Numbered from the stretch's first letter, positions 15,745 to 24,213 are shown. The stretch is DNA of 64,000 bases from Pseudorhodoferax sp965279475 (GCA_965279475.1 CBDIIA010000003.1:4898001-4962000); one strand, 5' to 3'. The notes: generated by a model not told the origin, from the letters alone. A program made the numbers and translations.

Positions 15745-16722
15745 ATGAGCAGTCGACGCAGATTCGTAGCGGGCCTGGGTGGCGTGGCGGTGGCCTCGTC
15801 CCTTGGCGGCTTTTCGTTGGGTGCACGGTCCGAGGCGGTCGCCCGCCTGCTGGTCGGGTTTCCGGCCGGCGCCACCGGCGACCGCATCGCACGCGCCGTG
15901 GCGCCGGTGCTGGCCGCAAGCCTCGGCACGTCGGTGATCGTGGAGAACCGGGCTGGTGCCGGCGGCCAGCTCGCGATGGAGATGGTGAAGAACGCACCGG
16001 CCGACGGCGCGCTGCTGCTGCAGACCATCGGCTCGTCGATGGTCATCTACCCGCACACCTACAAGACGCTGCGCTACCGCCCGTTCGAGGACTTCATCCC
16101 GATCGGCACGGCCTGCACCGTGCCCATCGTGCTGGTCGCCGCGACGACGACGCCTGCGAAAAACCTGGCGGAGATGGCGGCGCTGCTCAAGCGCGACCCG
16201 AAGTACGGCTTCTTCGGCACGCCGGCGTCTGGCAGCGTGTTCCACTTCTCGGGTGTGCTGCTGCAGCGCGCGCTGCAGAGCCCCTTCGACCACGTGGCCT
16301 ACAAGGGCTCGGCGCCGCTGCTGCAGGACGTGCTGTCGGGGCAGGTGCCGTTCGGCTTCATGGCGCAGAGCGACATCCTCGAACACTACCGTGCCGGCAA
16401 GCTGCAGATCCTGGCGGTCACCGGCACGTCGCGCACCACGCAATTGCCCGAGGTGCCGACCTTTCCGGAAGCGGGCTACACCAACATCGTCAACCGGGAG
16501 TGGTTCTCGTACTTCCTGGCGGCCAACACCCCAGCCGAGATCGTGTCGAAGTACCGTATCGCGGTGCGCAAGGCAGTCGCCTCCGAAGAGGTGCGCAAGA
16601 AGCTGCTGGACGCCGGGCTCGAAATGGCAGAAGGCGAATCGGCCGCCCTCGCCGCCACCATGCAGAAGGAATACGGCCAATGGCAGAAGATCGTCAAAGA
16701 GATCGGCTTCGTTGCGGACTGA
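15745..16722 (+). CDS. Bug-family tripartite tricarboxylate transporter substrate-binding protein
   Basis: A 325-residue periplasmic receptor. The N-terminus SSRRRFVAG followed by a hydrophobic segment looks like a Tat signal. The Bug pattern follows: LLVGFPAGATGDRIARAVAP, VIVENRAGAGGQLA, YGFFGTPASGSVFHF, and VPTFPEAGY late. Such orphan receptors are very numerous in Burkholderiales and bind small carboxylates; no TctA/TctB membrane genes are present here. The start is set by GGGAGGAA upstream of ATG 15745. It shares an upstream element with the tannase gene before it. Confidence 0.92.
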   Translation: MSSRRRFVAGLGGVAVASSLGGFSLGARSEAVARLLVGFPAGATGDRIARAVAPVLAASLGTSVIVENRAGAGGQLAMEMVKNAPADGALLLQTIGSSMVIYPHTYKTLRYRPFEDFIPIGTACTVPIVLVAATTTPAKNLAEMAALLKRDPKYGFFGTPASGSVFHFSGVLLQRALQSPFDHVAYKGSAPLLQDVLSGQVPFGFMAQSDILEHYRAGKLQILAVTGTSRTTQLPEVPTFPEAGYTNIVNREWFSYFLAANTPAEIVSKYRIAVRKAVASEEVRKKLLDAGLEMAEGESAALAATMQKEYGQWQKIVKEIGFVAD

Positions 16723-16740
16723 CATGAGCCCACCCCGTTT

Positions 16741-16767
16741 GGATGTCTCACTTCGTGTAGACATCCC
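16741..16767. terminator. hairpin after Bug receptor gene
   Basis: GGATGTC and GACATCC form a 7-bp inverted repeat around a 12-base loop, 18 bp after the Bug stop. It lacks a T run, so it is only a candidate transcript-end structure. A GC-rich dispersed repeat follows directly. Confidence 0.4.
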
Positions 16768-16769
16768 AT

Positions 16770-16824
16770 CCCCCTCAAGGGGCGCCGCCAGCGGCCTGGC
16801 AAAGCCAGTTCCGCGGCGTCTGCT
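16770..16824 (+). repeat. GC-rich dispersed intergenic repeat (REP-like), copy 1
   Basis: CCCCCTCAAGGGG, then CCAGCGGCCTGGCAAAGCCAG, then TTCCGCGGCGTC: two adjoining hairpins. A second copy lies in reverse orientation at 63234-63286 in this window. Repeats of this kind are common between genes in Comamonadaceae. Confidence 0.55.
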
Positions 16825-16885
16825 GGCATGGCCTGCTCCGCGGCCTTCTGAATCGCTGCCTGCGACCCGTTTCCATGCGCTACGG

Positions 16886-16902
16886 ATGGCGCATCGCGCC
16901 AT
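16886..16902. promoter_or_regulatory. palindrome ATGGCGC-N3-GCGCCAT before GlxA regulator
   Basis: A perfect 7-base inverted repeat with a 3-base centre, 11 bases before the regulator start at 16914. It contains TGGCG/CGCCA half-sites like those in the operator blocks at 12.9 and 23.5 kb, and could be an autoregulatory site. Confidence 0.4.
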
Positions 16903-16913
16903 GGGCAACTGAG

Positions 16914-17921
16914 ATGAACACGGCTAGGCGCACAAGAGAGATCGGCATCGTCGTCTTCGACGACGTGCTGCTGCTCGACCTGGCGGGCCCGGGCGACGTG
17001 TTCGGCCGGGCCAACTTCCTGTTGAAGCGCGACGGCGAGCCCGATCGCTACCGGGTCACGGCCTTGTCGACCTTCGGTGGCGAGGTCCACGCCTCCTCGG
17101 GCCTGCGCCTGCAGACCGCGCCGCTGCCCGCACCCGAGATCTGCGCATTCGACACCGTGCTGGTCGCCGGCGGCCCCGGTGTGCTGAAGGCGCGGCACGA
17201 TCTGCATCTGCACAACTGGCTGCGCGCTGTGCAGCCACGGGTCAACCGGCTCGGCTCGGTGTGCACCGGCGCCTACGTACTGGCCGAAGCCGGCATGCTG
17301 TCTGGCAAACCGGCGACGACGCACTGGAACCACGCCACCGAATTCGCGCAGCGCTACCCCGACGTGGCGCTGAACATCGACGCGATGTACGTGCGCGAGG
17401 GCAAGCTGTTCTCGTCGGCCGGCGCCACGGCGGGCATCGACCTGGCACTGAGCCTGGTGGACGAGGATTTCGGCCGCGACCTGGCGCTGGCGATCGCACG
17501 CGAGCTGGTGGTGTTCCGCGTGCGCTCCGCCGGCCAGACGCAGTACAGCACCGCGCTCACCTCCTATGGCAGCGCATCGGACCGAGTGCAGAAGGCCACC
17601 GAATTCATCCTGCGCCATCTCGAATCGGGCATCGCGCTCGACCAGGTGGCCGCCCACGTCTGCCTGAGCACGCGCCAGCTGACACGCAAGTTCAAGGAGA
17701 CGATCGGCGTCACGCCCTCCGAGTACATCGGCGCGGCGCAGATCGACCTGGCGCGCGAGCTGCTGTCCGGCACCGAACAACCTCTGGAAAAGATCGCGTT
17801 GCGCTGCGGCTTCTCGGGGCGCCAGCAGCTGTCACGCGTCTTCAGGAAAGCGCTGGGCATGACGCCCGGCGAGTTCCGCGAACGCCTCACCCCATCGACC
17901 CAACGAACCCTCACCCAATGA
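16914..17921 (+). CDS. GlxA-family (DJ-1 + AraC) transcriptional regulator
   Basis: A 335-residue regulator with a DJ-1-like domain (IVVFDDVLLLDLAGPGDVF, LGSVCTGAYVLAEAG, HWNHATEFA) and a C-terminal AraC domain (VAAHVCLSTRQLTRKFKE, IALRCGFSGRQQLSRVF). ATG 16914 is preferred to one 13 codons upstream because it matches the family start. Its stop overlaps the next gene start (ATGA), so regulator, DJ-1 protein and dehydrogenase form one coupled operon. It is the third GlxA-type regulator in 14 kb. Confidence 0.88.
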   Translation: MNTARRTREIGIVVFDDVLLLDLAGPGDVFGRANFLLKRDGEPDRYRVTALSTFGGEVHASSGLRLQTAPLPAPEICAFDTVLVAGGPGVLKARHDLHLHNWLRAVQPRVNRLGSVCTGAYVLAEAGMLSGKPATTHWNHATEFAQRYPDVALNIDAMYVREGKLFSSAGATAGIDLALSLVDEDFGRDLALAIARELVVFRVRSAGQTQYSTALTSYGSASDRVQKATEFILRHLESGIALDQVAAHVCLSTRQLTRKFKETIGVTPSEYIGAAQIDLARELLSGTEQPLEKIALRCGFSGRQQLSRVFRKALGMTPGEFRERLTPSTQRTLTQ

Positions 17922-18622
17922 CCTCACCGACAACCATCCGCATCGGCATGCTCGTGTTCCCGAAGATCACCGCGCTCGACATCCTGGGCCCCTTCGAGGT
18001 CCTGGCCCGCGCACCGGACTGCAGCACGCAGCTGGTCTGGAAGAACACGGATCCGGTGCACGGCGACACCGGTCTGCGTTTCCTGCCCGACGTCGACTTC
18101 GCGAACGCGCCGCAGTTCGACGTGCTCGTCGTGCCCGGCGGGCCGGGGCAGACCGATCTGATGGAGGACGAGGAGGTGCTGGCCTTCCTGCGCAACCAGG
18201 CCGCCGGCGCCCGGTGGATCACCTCGATCTGCACCGGCTCCCTGCTGCTGGCGGCGGCGGGTCTTCTGACCGGCTACAAGGCCACCTGCCACTGGATGTC
18301 GCTCGACCAGCTCGAACAGTTCGGCGTTCAACCCATGGCCGACCGCGTGGTGGTGGACCGCAACCGCATTACCGGCGGCGGCGTCACCTCGGGCCTCGAC
18401 TTCGCGTTCACCGTGCTGGCGACGCTGCGCGGCGACGACGTTGCCAAGGCGATCCAGCTGATGCTCGAGTACGACCCGGCCCCGCCGTTCGAGAGCGGCC
18501 ACCCGCGCGTGGCCTCCAAGGAACTGGTCGAGCGGGTCAGGACCTCGGCCGCACCGATGCTGACGCACCGCAGAACGGTGTCGGCACGCGCCGCCGGGCG
18601 GCTGAACGGATCGACGCCATGA
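17918..18622 (+). CDS. DJ-1/PfpI-family isonitrile hydratase-like protein
   Basis: A 234-residue protein closely related to the one at 12154-12849: MLVFPKITALDILGPFEVL, VVPGGPGQTDLM, ITSICTGSLLLAAAGLL with the catalytic Cys, ATCHWMSLDQL, and ITGGGVTSGLDFA. The pattern is that of isonitrile hydratase; activity is inferred only from family. It starts in an ATGA overlap with the regulator before it and ends in an ATGA overlap with the dehydrogenase after it. Confidence 0.82.
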   Translation: MTSPTTIRIGMLVFPKITALDILGPFEVLARAPDCSTQLVWKNTDPVHGDTGLRFLPDVDFANAPQFDVLVVPGGPGQTDLMEDEEVLAFLRNQAAGARWITSICTGSLLLAAAGLLTGYKATCHWMSLDQLEQFGVQPMADRVVVDRNRITGGGVTSGLDFAFTVLATLRGDDVAKAIQLMLEYDPAPPFESGHPRVASKELVERVRTSAAPMLTHRRTVSARAAGRLNGSTP

Positions 18623-19704
18623 GCGCGCCGGCGCAAGGCCTGTTCGGCCTCGATGGCCAGTCGCACGAATGCGTGCATTGGGTGGCGGACCACGCCACGG
18701 GGCTGCGCGCGATCGTCGCGATCCACGACACCGCCCGCGGGCCGGCGTTCGGCGGCTGCCGCATGCGGCGCTACGCCAGCGAGTCCGACGCGCTGGCCGA
18801 CGCGTTGCGCCTGTCCCAGGGCATGAGCCTGAAGAACGCGCTGGCCGATCTGCCGTTCGGCGGGGGCAAGGCCGTGATCATGGCGCCCACCGGCGCCTTC
18901 GACCGCAAGGCACTGTTCCTGGCGTTCGGCCGTGCGGTCGAAGGACTGGGCGGGCGCTACATCACGGCCGAAGACGTGGGCACGACAACGGACGACATGC
19001 GCGCCATGCAGCGCGTGACGGCGCACGTCAGCGGCATCCCGCGCGCCGGTGCCTTCGGCGGCGACCCGTCGCCCAAGACGGCGCTGGGCGTGTTCGTCGC
19101 GATCGAGGAGGCCGTACGGCGGCACCTGCACCGCCCCGACCTCGCAGGCACGACCGTGGCCGTGCAGGGGCTGGGCGCGGTAGGCTCGCATCTGTGCGAA
19201 CTGCTGCACGGCGCCGGCGCGCGGCTGCAGGTGGCCGACGTGGACCCTGCGCGTGTAGCGACCATGCAAGCGCGCTTCGGCGCCCTGGCCGTCGGGGTCG
19301 ATGCAATCGCCGGGCTGCAGGTCGATGTCTTCGCGCCCTGCGCACTGGGCGCGGGGCTGAACGCGGACAGCATCCCCGCGCTGCAGGCACGCATCGTGGC
19401 CGGTGCTGCCAACAACCAGCTGGCCACGCCGGCCGATGGCGAGCACCTGCACCGTCGCGGCATCCTGTACCTGCCGGACTTCCTGATCAACGCCGGCGGC
19501 ATCATCAGCGTCGCGCGGGAACACCTGGGTTCCGGCCATGAGCAGTCGGTGGTCGACGAGGTCGAGAACATCCGGCACCGCGTCGGCGAACTGCTGGACC
19601 GGTGCGCGGCCGCAGGCGAATCGACGAGCGCTGTCGCCACACGCTGGGCGCAGGAAAAGTTGCTGCCCGCAACCGTTGGCACGGCAGGTCGCACCAACCA
19701 CTGA
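18619..19704 (+). CDS. leucine/Glu/Phe/Val dehydrogenase-family enzyme
   Basis: A 361-residue enzyme, near the usual 360-365 of leucine dehydrogenase. The catalytic-lysine loop LADLPFGGGKAVIM and the catalytic Asp in YITAEDVGTT are present. The NAD site GLGAVGSHL and the later GAANNQLA and LPDFLINAGGI follow. Such enzymes interconvert branched or aromatic L-amino acids and keto acids with NAD and ammonia. It begins inside the DJ-1 gene stop (ATGA), so it is translationally coupled. With the FAD oxidase it could turn a keto acid into an L-amino acid, but that link is inference. Confidence 0.88.
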   Translation: MSAPAQGLFGLDGQSHECVHWVADHATGLRAIVAIHDTARGPAFGGCRMRRYASESDALADALRLSQGMSLKNALADLPFGGGKAVIMAPTGAFDRKALFLAFGRAVEGLGGRYITAEDVGTTTDDMRAMQRVTAHVSGIPRAGAFGGDPSPKTALGVFVAIEEAVRRHLHRPDLAGTTVAVQGLGAVGSHLCELLHGAGARLQVADVDPARVATMQARFGALAVGVDAIAGLQVDVFAPCALGAGLNADSIPALQARIVAGAANNQLATPADGEHLHRRGILYLPDFLINAGGIISVAREHLGSGHEQSVVDEVENIRHRVGELLDRCAAAGESTSAVATRWAQEKLLPATVGTAGRTNH

Positions 19705-19816
19705 GCCTCGTCCAGACAGTTCGGGCGCGCACATGTTCTTCGCGCCTGCGCCTTCGAAGTCAACGACAGAAGCAGGTCGATCTCCGCCAAAACACGCGCC
19801 GTTCCTGCGGTGCAAA

Positions 19817-19842
19817 TGGCGGAATTTGACGCACGATTGACC
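19817..19842 (+). promoter_or_regulatory. weak GlxA-operator-like site before tannase 2
   Basis: TGGCGG-N13-ATTGACC resembles TGGCGG-N13-TTTGTCA of the two strong operator blocks in sequence and spacing, and points toward the tannase gene at 19961. The second half-site matches at only 5 of 7 positions and the promoter boxes are not conserved, so this is tentative. Confidence 0.3.
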
Positions 19843-19960
19843 TACGCAAGATCGACGCGTTGCACCAGAATTTCTTCGGCACGTGGATGCATCGAGGACG
19901 TCTGATCAGCCCCTGGATGGATTGCTGCTGCACCCCACCGACACCATTCCAGAGGACAAC

Positions 19961-21532
19961 ATGCAACGCACCTTCTCCCGGTCTCCCTACCGCACCACGT
20001 GCATCACCCTGACCGCCGCCGTGCTGGCCGCGTGCGGCGGAAGCGACGACGCCACGGTCGCAGCAACGCCGAGCACCAGCGCTGCGCAAGCCTGCGCCGC
20101 ACTGGCGGGCAAGACGCTCGCCGGCGCCACGGTCAACACGGCTGGCACCGTGGCGGCCAGCGCCACCACGCCGCTGTACTGCAAGGTCAACGCCACCATC
20201 GCGCCGCAGCTGCACCTCGAACTGCGGCTGCCCCAGCAGTGGAACGGCAAGCTGTACTACGAGGGCGGCGGTGGGTATGACGGTTCGATCCCGCCGCTGG
20301 CCGGAGGCAATCTGAGCGCACTGCAGCAGGGTTATGCCACCGTCAACAGCGACTCCGGCCACACCGACAACGGCCTGTCTGCGGCGTTCGCGTTGAACGA
20401 CACCGTGGCGGCCAACCTGTTCGGCTCCGCGGCCGTGCCGACCGTGATGTCGTCCGTCAAGGAGATGGTGCTGGCGGCCTATGGCAAGGAGCCCGAGAAG
20501 TCGTACTTCGAAGGTTGCTCCGAGGGCGGCCGTGAAGCGCTGATGGCAGCGCAGCGCAATCCCAACCTGTTCGACGGCATCATCGCGCGCGCGCCCGGCT
20601 ACAACTGGGTGGGCTTCATGGGGCACTGGAACCGCAACCAGAAAGCCGTGGCCGCACCGGGCGGCCAGATCAATGCCGCCAAGCTCGGCCTGCTGGCCAA
20701 GGCCGTGCGCGATGCCTGCGACGCCAAGGACGGCATCGTCGACGGCGTCGTCTCCAACCCGCAGGCCTGCACGTTCAACGCCGCCGCACTGCGTTGCGCA
20801 GGCGGTGCCGACACCGGCGACAGCTGCCTGTCGGACGCGCAGCTGGCCGTGGTGAATTCGCGCACCTCGCCCGCATCGTTTGCCACGGGCGCCTACACCA
20901 GCTCCGCCCTGCCGCTCAACGGCAACGAAGACGACGCGGCGGCCGGCTGGGGCGCCTGGGTCACCGGCAACGGCGACGTGCGCAGCGCACTGCACTACCT
21001 GTTCCAGGACACCACGGTGAAGAACTACCTGGCGCGCAATCCGGCGCAGGACTCGCTGACCTACGCCTACGAGTCGAACCTCGGTTCGCTCTACAGCATG
21101 GCCGCGCTCAACGATGCGACCAACACCGACCTGCGGCCGTTCCACAACAGCAATGCCAAACTCATTCTCTGGCACGGCGGCAGCGACCCTTCGCTGAGCG
21201 TCAACGCCACGACGGCCTTCTACCAGGGGGTGACCAGTGCCGTGGGCGGCCAGGCGGCAGCCGACGAGTTCGTGCGCTACTACACGGCGCCCGGCGTGGG
21301 CCACTGCGAAGGCGGCCCGGGCGCCGACCAGACCGACCTGCTCGGCGCACTCGATGCCTGGGTGGCCAAGGGCACGGCACCGGGCACGCTCAGCGCAACG
21401 AAGGTGGTCAACGGGGTGACGCAGGCCAGCCGGCCCCTGTGCCGCTTTCCGCAATACCCGCGCTACACCGGCCCGGCCAACGACAGCGCGGCCGCGGCGC
21501 TGGCGGTCAACTACACCTGCACGGCGCCTTGA
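19961..21532 (+). CDS. tannase/feruloyl-esterase family lipoprotein (copy 2)
   Basis: A 523-residue paralogue of the protein at 14040-15635, nearly identical through the mature part (for example, one difference over about 95 residues from AACALAGK-like to SGHTD). It has a lipobox (VLAACGG), nucleophile segment FEGCSEGGREAL (Glu where copy 1 has Asn), acid WHGGSDPSL and histidine GVGHCEGGPG. Its upstream region differs from copy 1, suggesting separate control. Its last 22 bases overlap the convergent NTF2-like gene. Confidence 0.88.
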   Translation: MQRTFSRSPYRTTCITLTAAVLAACGGSDDATVAATPSTSAAQACAALAGKTLAGATVNTAGTVAASATTPLYCKVNATIAPQLHLELRLPQQWNGKLYYEGGGGYDGSIPPLAGGNLSALQQGYATVNSDSGHTDNGLSAAFALNDTVAANLFGSAAVPTVMSSVKEMVLAAYGKEPEKSYFEGCSEGGREALMAAQRNPNLFDGIIARAPGYNWVGFMGHWNRNQKAVAAPGGQINAAKLGLLAKAVRDACDAKDGIVDGVVSNPQACTFNAAALRCAGGADTGDSCLSDAQLAVVNSRTSPASFATGAYTSSALPLNGNEDDAAAGWGAWVTGNGDVRSALHYLFQDTTVKNYLARNPAQDSLTYAYESNLGSLYSMAALNDATNTDLRPFHNSNAKLILWHGGSDPSLSVNATTAFYQGVTSAVGGQAAADEFVRYYTAPGVGHCEGGPGADQTDLLGALDAWVAKGTAPGTLSATKVVNGVTQASRPLCRFPQYPRYTGPANDSAAAALAVNYTCTAP

Positions 21533-21987
21533 TCGGGAGCCGATCGCGGCGGGCGCGCGCAGAAGGCGCCGCCCATGCAGGCGACCGGTACATAGAGTTC
21601 GCCCTGGATGCGCCATCGGTGGTCGACGCGTACCCACTGGGCCATGTAGCGCCCGCGCATTTCGACCGGGCCATCGGGCTCGGTCCATCGGCCCGACCAG
21701 TCCCCTTCTTCGCCCGCCACGTTCCACGACAGCATGACCGAGACCGCCGACGGCGTACGCACCCACACGGTATCGGGCCGGCGCGCGAACTGGGCCTGGT
21801 AGAAGCGGCGGTTGGCCTCGGCCCCGGCGAGCTGCACGGAGGTCGATCCCAGCACCACGATGTCGTCCATCCAGGCACTGGCGATGCCATCGATGTCCTG
21901 GTGCACGATCGCCAGGTTGGAGAACGCACGCGCCGTGCGAATCGCGTGTGCGTCGGCATGTGCGTCTGAATCTGCTGCTGCGTTCAT
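21511..21987 (-). CDS. NTF2-like (SnoaL/DUF4440-type) small protein
   Basis: A 158-residue protein with the nuclear-transport-factor-2-like cone-fold pattern: an early helix ending in IASAWMDDIVVLGS, then ANRRFYQAQFARRPDTVW, and late WRIQGELYVPVA. Members are diverse small enzymes or ligand binders. Its ATG overlaps the D-aminoacylase stop (ATGA), so it is the second gene of that operon. Function is unknown. Confidence 0.75.
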   Translation of the reverse strand: MNAAADSDAHADAHAIRTARAFSNLAIVHQDIDGIASAWMDDIVVLGSTSVQLAGAEANRRFYQAQFARRPDTVWVRTPSAVSVMLSWNVAGEEGDWSGRWTEPDGPVEMRGRYMAQWVRVDHRWRIQGELYVPVACMGGAFCARPPRSAPDQGAVQV

Positions 21988-23441
21988 GTGCTTTCCTTGT
22001 CGGTGCGCTTGATCACCTGGCCGCTGCGCGCGCCCGTGTGCGCGCCGTTCCGCCAGGTGAGCACACCGTTGACGACCACCGCGTCGATGCCTTCGGCGGG
22101 ACGGGTCGGCGCCTCGTAGCTGGCCGCGTCGCGGACCGTGGCCGCATCGAAGACCACGATGTCAGCGTGCTGCCCGACCTGCAGGCTGCCACGGCCGTGC
22201 AGGCCGAAGTTGCGCGCGGTGAGGCCGGTCATCTTCCACACGGCGGTCTCGAGCGGGAACAGGCCCACATCGCGGCTGTAGTGGCCCAGCACCCGCGGGA
22301 ACGTGCCCCACAGGCGCGGATGCGGTTTGTCGCCCAGCGGGATGCCGTCGGAGCCGATCATCGTCTCGTCGAACGCCAGCACACGCTGCACATCGTCCTC
22401 GTCCATCATGAAATAGATCGCACTGCCGGGCTGCAACCGGCGCGCCGCGTCTTCCTTCGACAATCCCCATGCGTCGGCGATGTCGGCCAGGTCGCGCCCG
22501 GCGCATTCGGGGTGCGGCTCGCTGCTGGCGATGAGCACGCGGTTGTCGAGCATGCCGCGGTCGGTGCGGATCATCGTCGAGCCGGCCGTGTAGGGGTAGC
22601 AGTCGAGCGACACGCACTGGTGTTTCATCGTCTCCTCGATGAACGGCAGCGTCACCCGGGTCTTGCCGAAGTTCGGCGCGTGCATCGCCTTGTGGTGCGA
22701 CAACACGACCGGCACACCGAGGGCGCGGCCGATCGCGAACGATTCTTCCAGCGCCTCCATGATCTGGTCGGACTCGTCGCGCATGTGCGTCACATACACC
22801 GCGCCGCGCGCGCTCAAGGGGCGGCCGACCTCGATGATCTCGTCGGTGGTGGCATGCGTGGCCGTCGCGTAGAAGGTGCCGGTCGACATGCCCAGCGCGC
22901 CGGCCGCCATCGCCTCCTCCACGTGCGCACGCATCGCGGCGATCTCGGCCGGGCTGGCCGGCCGGTCGAGGTCCGGCATCGTGACGCCGCGCAGCGTCGA
23001 GTGCCCGATCATCGCGGCCACGTTCACCGAAGACGGTGTGGCGCGCAGCGCGTCGAGGTAGGCCGCGAACGTCGTGAAGCGCCCCTGGGTCGGCGCATCG
23101 ATCAGGTTGAGCGGCATCGGCAGGTCCATGTAGTCGCGCAGCGGCGCCGCGCTGACGCCGCAGTTGCCTGCGATGACGGTCGTCACGCCTTGCGACACCT
23201 TGAACGGCATCTCGGGACGCGACAGCACGGCCAGGTCGTCGTGCGTGTGCGAATCGATGAAACCCGGCGCCACGATGCGACCGGTGGCGTCGAGCACCGC
23301 GTCGGCCGTCGCGTGGGACAGGTCCCCGATCGCGGCGATGCGGCCGTGCAGCACCCCCACGTCGCCAGCGAAACGCGGGCGTTTGGTGCCGTCGATCACC
23401 GTGCCGCCACGGATCAGCAGCGCGAAGTGGGTCGGGTTCAT
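21984..23441 (-). CDS. D-aminoacylase / N-acyl-D-amino-acid deacylase
   Basis: A 485-residue amidohydrolase. Metal-site motifs are in order: GFIDSHTHDDLAV, GNCGVSAAP, YVTHMRDE, VVLSHHKA, and the catalytic Asp in MIGSDGIPLGD followed by HPRLWGTFPRVLG, typical of D-aminoacylases. The enzyme frees D-amino acids from N-acyl-D-amino acids, though the family also includes dihydropyrimidinase-like substrates. ATG 23441 is chosen because it lies about 20 bases below a predicted promoter that matches the one before the hydratase/liv operon. The following NTF2-like gene is coupled to it. Confidence 0.88.
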   Translation of the reverse strand: MNPTHFALLIRGGTVIDGTKRPRFAGDVGVLHGRIAAIGDLSHATADAVLDATGRIVAPGFIDSHTHDDLAVLSRPEMPFKVSQGVTTVIAGNCGVSAAPLRDYMDLPMPLNLIDAPTQGRFTTFAAYLDALRATPSSVNVAAMIGHSTLRGVTMPDLDRPASPAEIAAMRAHVEEAMAAGALGMSTGTFYATATHATTDEIIEVGRPLSARGAVYVTHMRDESDQIMEALEESFAIGRALGVPVVLSHHKAMHAPNFGKTRVTLPFIEETMKHQCVSLDCYPYTAGSTMIRTDRGMLDNRVLIASSEPHPECAGRDLADIADAWGLSKEDAARRLQPGSAIYFMMDEDDVQRVLAFDETMIGSDGIPLGDKPHPRLWGTFPRVLGHYSRDVGLFPLETAVWKMTGLTARNFGLHGRGSLQVGQHADIVVFDAATVRDAASYEAPTRPAEGIDAVVVNGVLTWRNGAHTGARSGQVIKRTDKEST

Positions 23442-23465
23442 GGTGCGTCCATTCCTGGAAAAAGC

Positions 23466-23524
23466 GGCCATTGTGGGCGGCGGTCGGCGTGGCGTAAATG
23501 ACAAATCAACGCCCATTTCCGCCA
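23466..23524 (-). promoter_or_regulatory. promoter plus GlxA-type operator, copy 2 (D-aminoacylase operon)
   Basis: Same architecture as the block at 12878-12936. On the minus strand: TGGCGG-N13-TTTGTCATTTACGCCA, then CCCACAATGGCC. The -35 TTTACG (plus-strand 23493-23498) and -10 CACAAT (23470-23475) are 17 bases apart, and every conserved part has the same distance as in copy 1, while the intervening bases differ. Confidence 0.7.
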
Positions 23525-23712
23525 GCACGCCCGCGCCGCCTGCCGCCCTACGTGCCGATCCCGGTTAAGGCGACGCCATTTTTGGTCGCATTGACTTCAG
23601 GACAGCCCTATCAGCCCGCGCCAGGACCCGCCATGCCATTGCATTTCGAACCGTCAGAACCCCCAGAACCCTCGCATGGCTGCCGGCCGGGCTGGTCGCG
23701 ACCCTCCTGCTG

Positions 23713-24213
23713 GTGCTTGCCGGCTCCGCAGGCGCGGCCGGCAAACCTGCGCGCGCCGGCAAGGCCACCGCCTTGTTCGTGCAGTGCACCTACACCGACA
23801 CGGACCGGAACCTGGCGTCGAACGAGATCGTGACGGTCGACCGGTCGGACCTTTTCCGGTTCGCCGAAGGCAACTTCCAGCGCTGGGACCCGGCCCGCTC
23901 CCGTTGGGGCACGGACAACCTGTGCAGACCGGCGGCGGAGGACGTGCAGCCGAAGTCTTCGTGCGAGATCGCCGGCACCTTCATCGAATGGAAAAGCGCG
24001 GCGGCGTCCGGCGCATCTGGCGCATCCGGCACTGTCGGTACAGGCGGCAGCTTCGAGTCGTCGACGCTCATCAACCGCACCACCGGCGAGTTCGCCTCCC
24101 ATGCGCGCCACGACCAGCTGGCCGATGGCCGGCAGGTCGCGGTGACGGTGCGAACCGGAAAGGGCAGCTGCCAGCCCGGCCAGAACCCCGAGAAGGCCGC
24201 GCCCCGGTTCTGA
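23713..24213 (+). CDS. hypothetical exported protein
   Basis: At least 166 residues. A convincing signal peptide (WLPAGLVATLLLVLAGSAGAAG) is in frame but extends upstream of the first standard start (GTG 23713), back to about 23660, without an ATG. The start is therefore unresolved, or the 5' end is damaged. The mature part has scattered cysteines (VQCTYTDTD, NLCRP, SSCEIAG, GKGSCQPG) and a Gly/Ser/Ala linker. I do not recognise the family. It precedes another unknown anchored protein by 34 bp. Confidence 0.5.
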   Translation: MLAGSAGAAGKPARAGKATALFVQCTYTDTDRNLASNEIVTVDRSDLFRFAEGNFQRWDPARSRWGTDNLCRPAAEDVQPKSSCEIAGTFIEWKSAAASGASGASGTVGTGGSFESSTLINRTTGEFASHARHDQLADGRQVAVTVRTGKGSCQPGQNPEKAAPRF

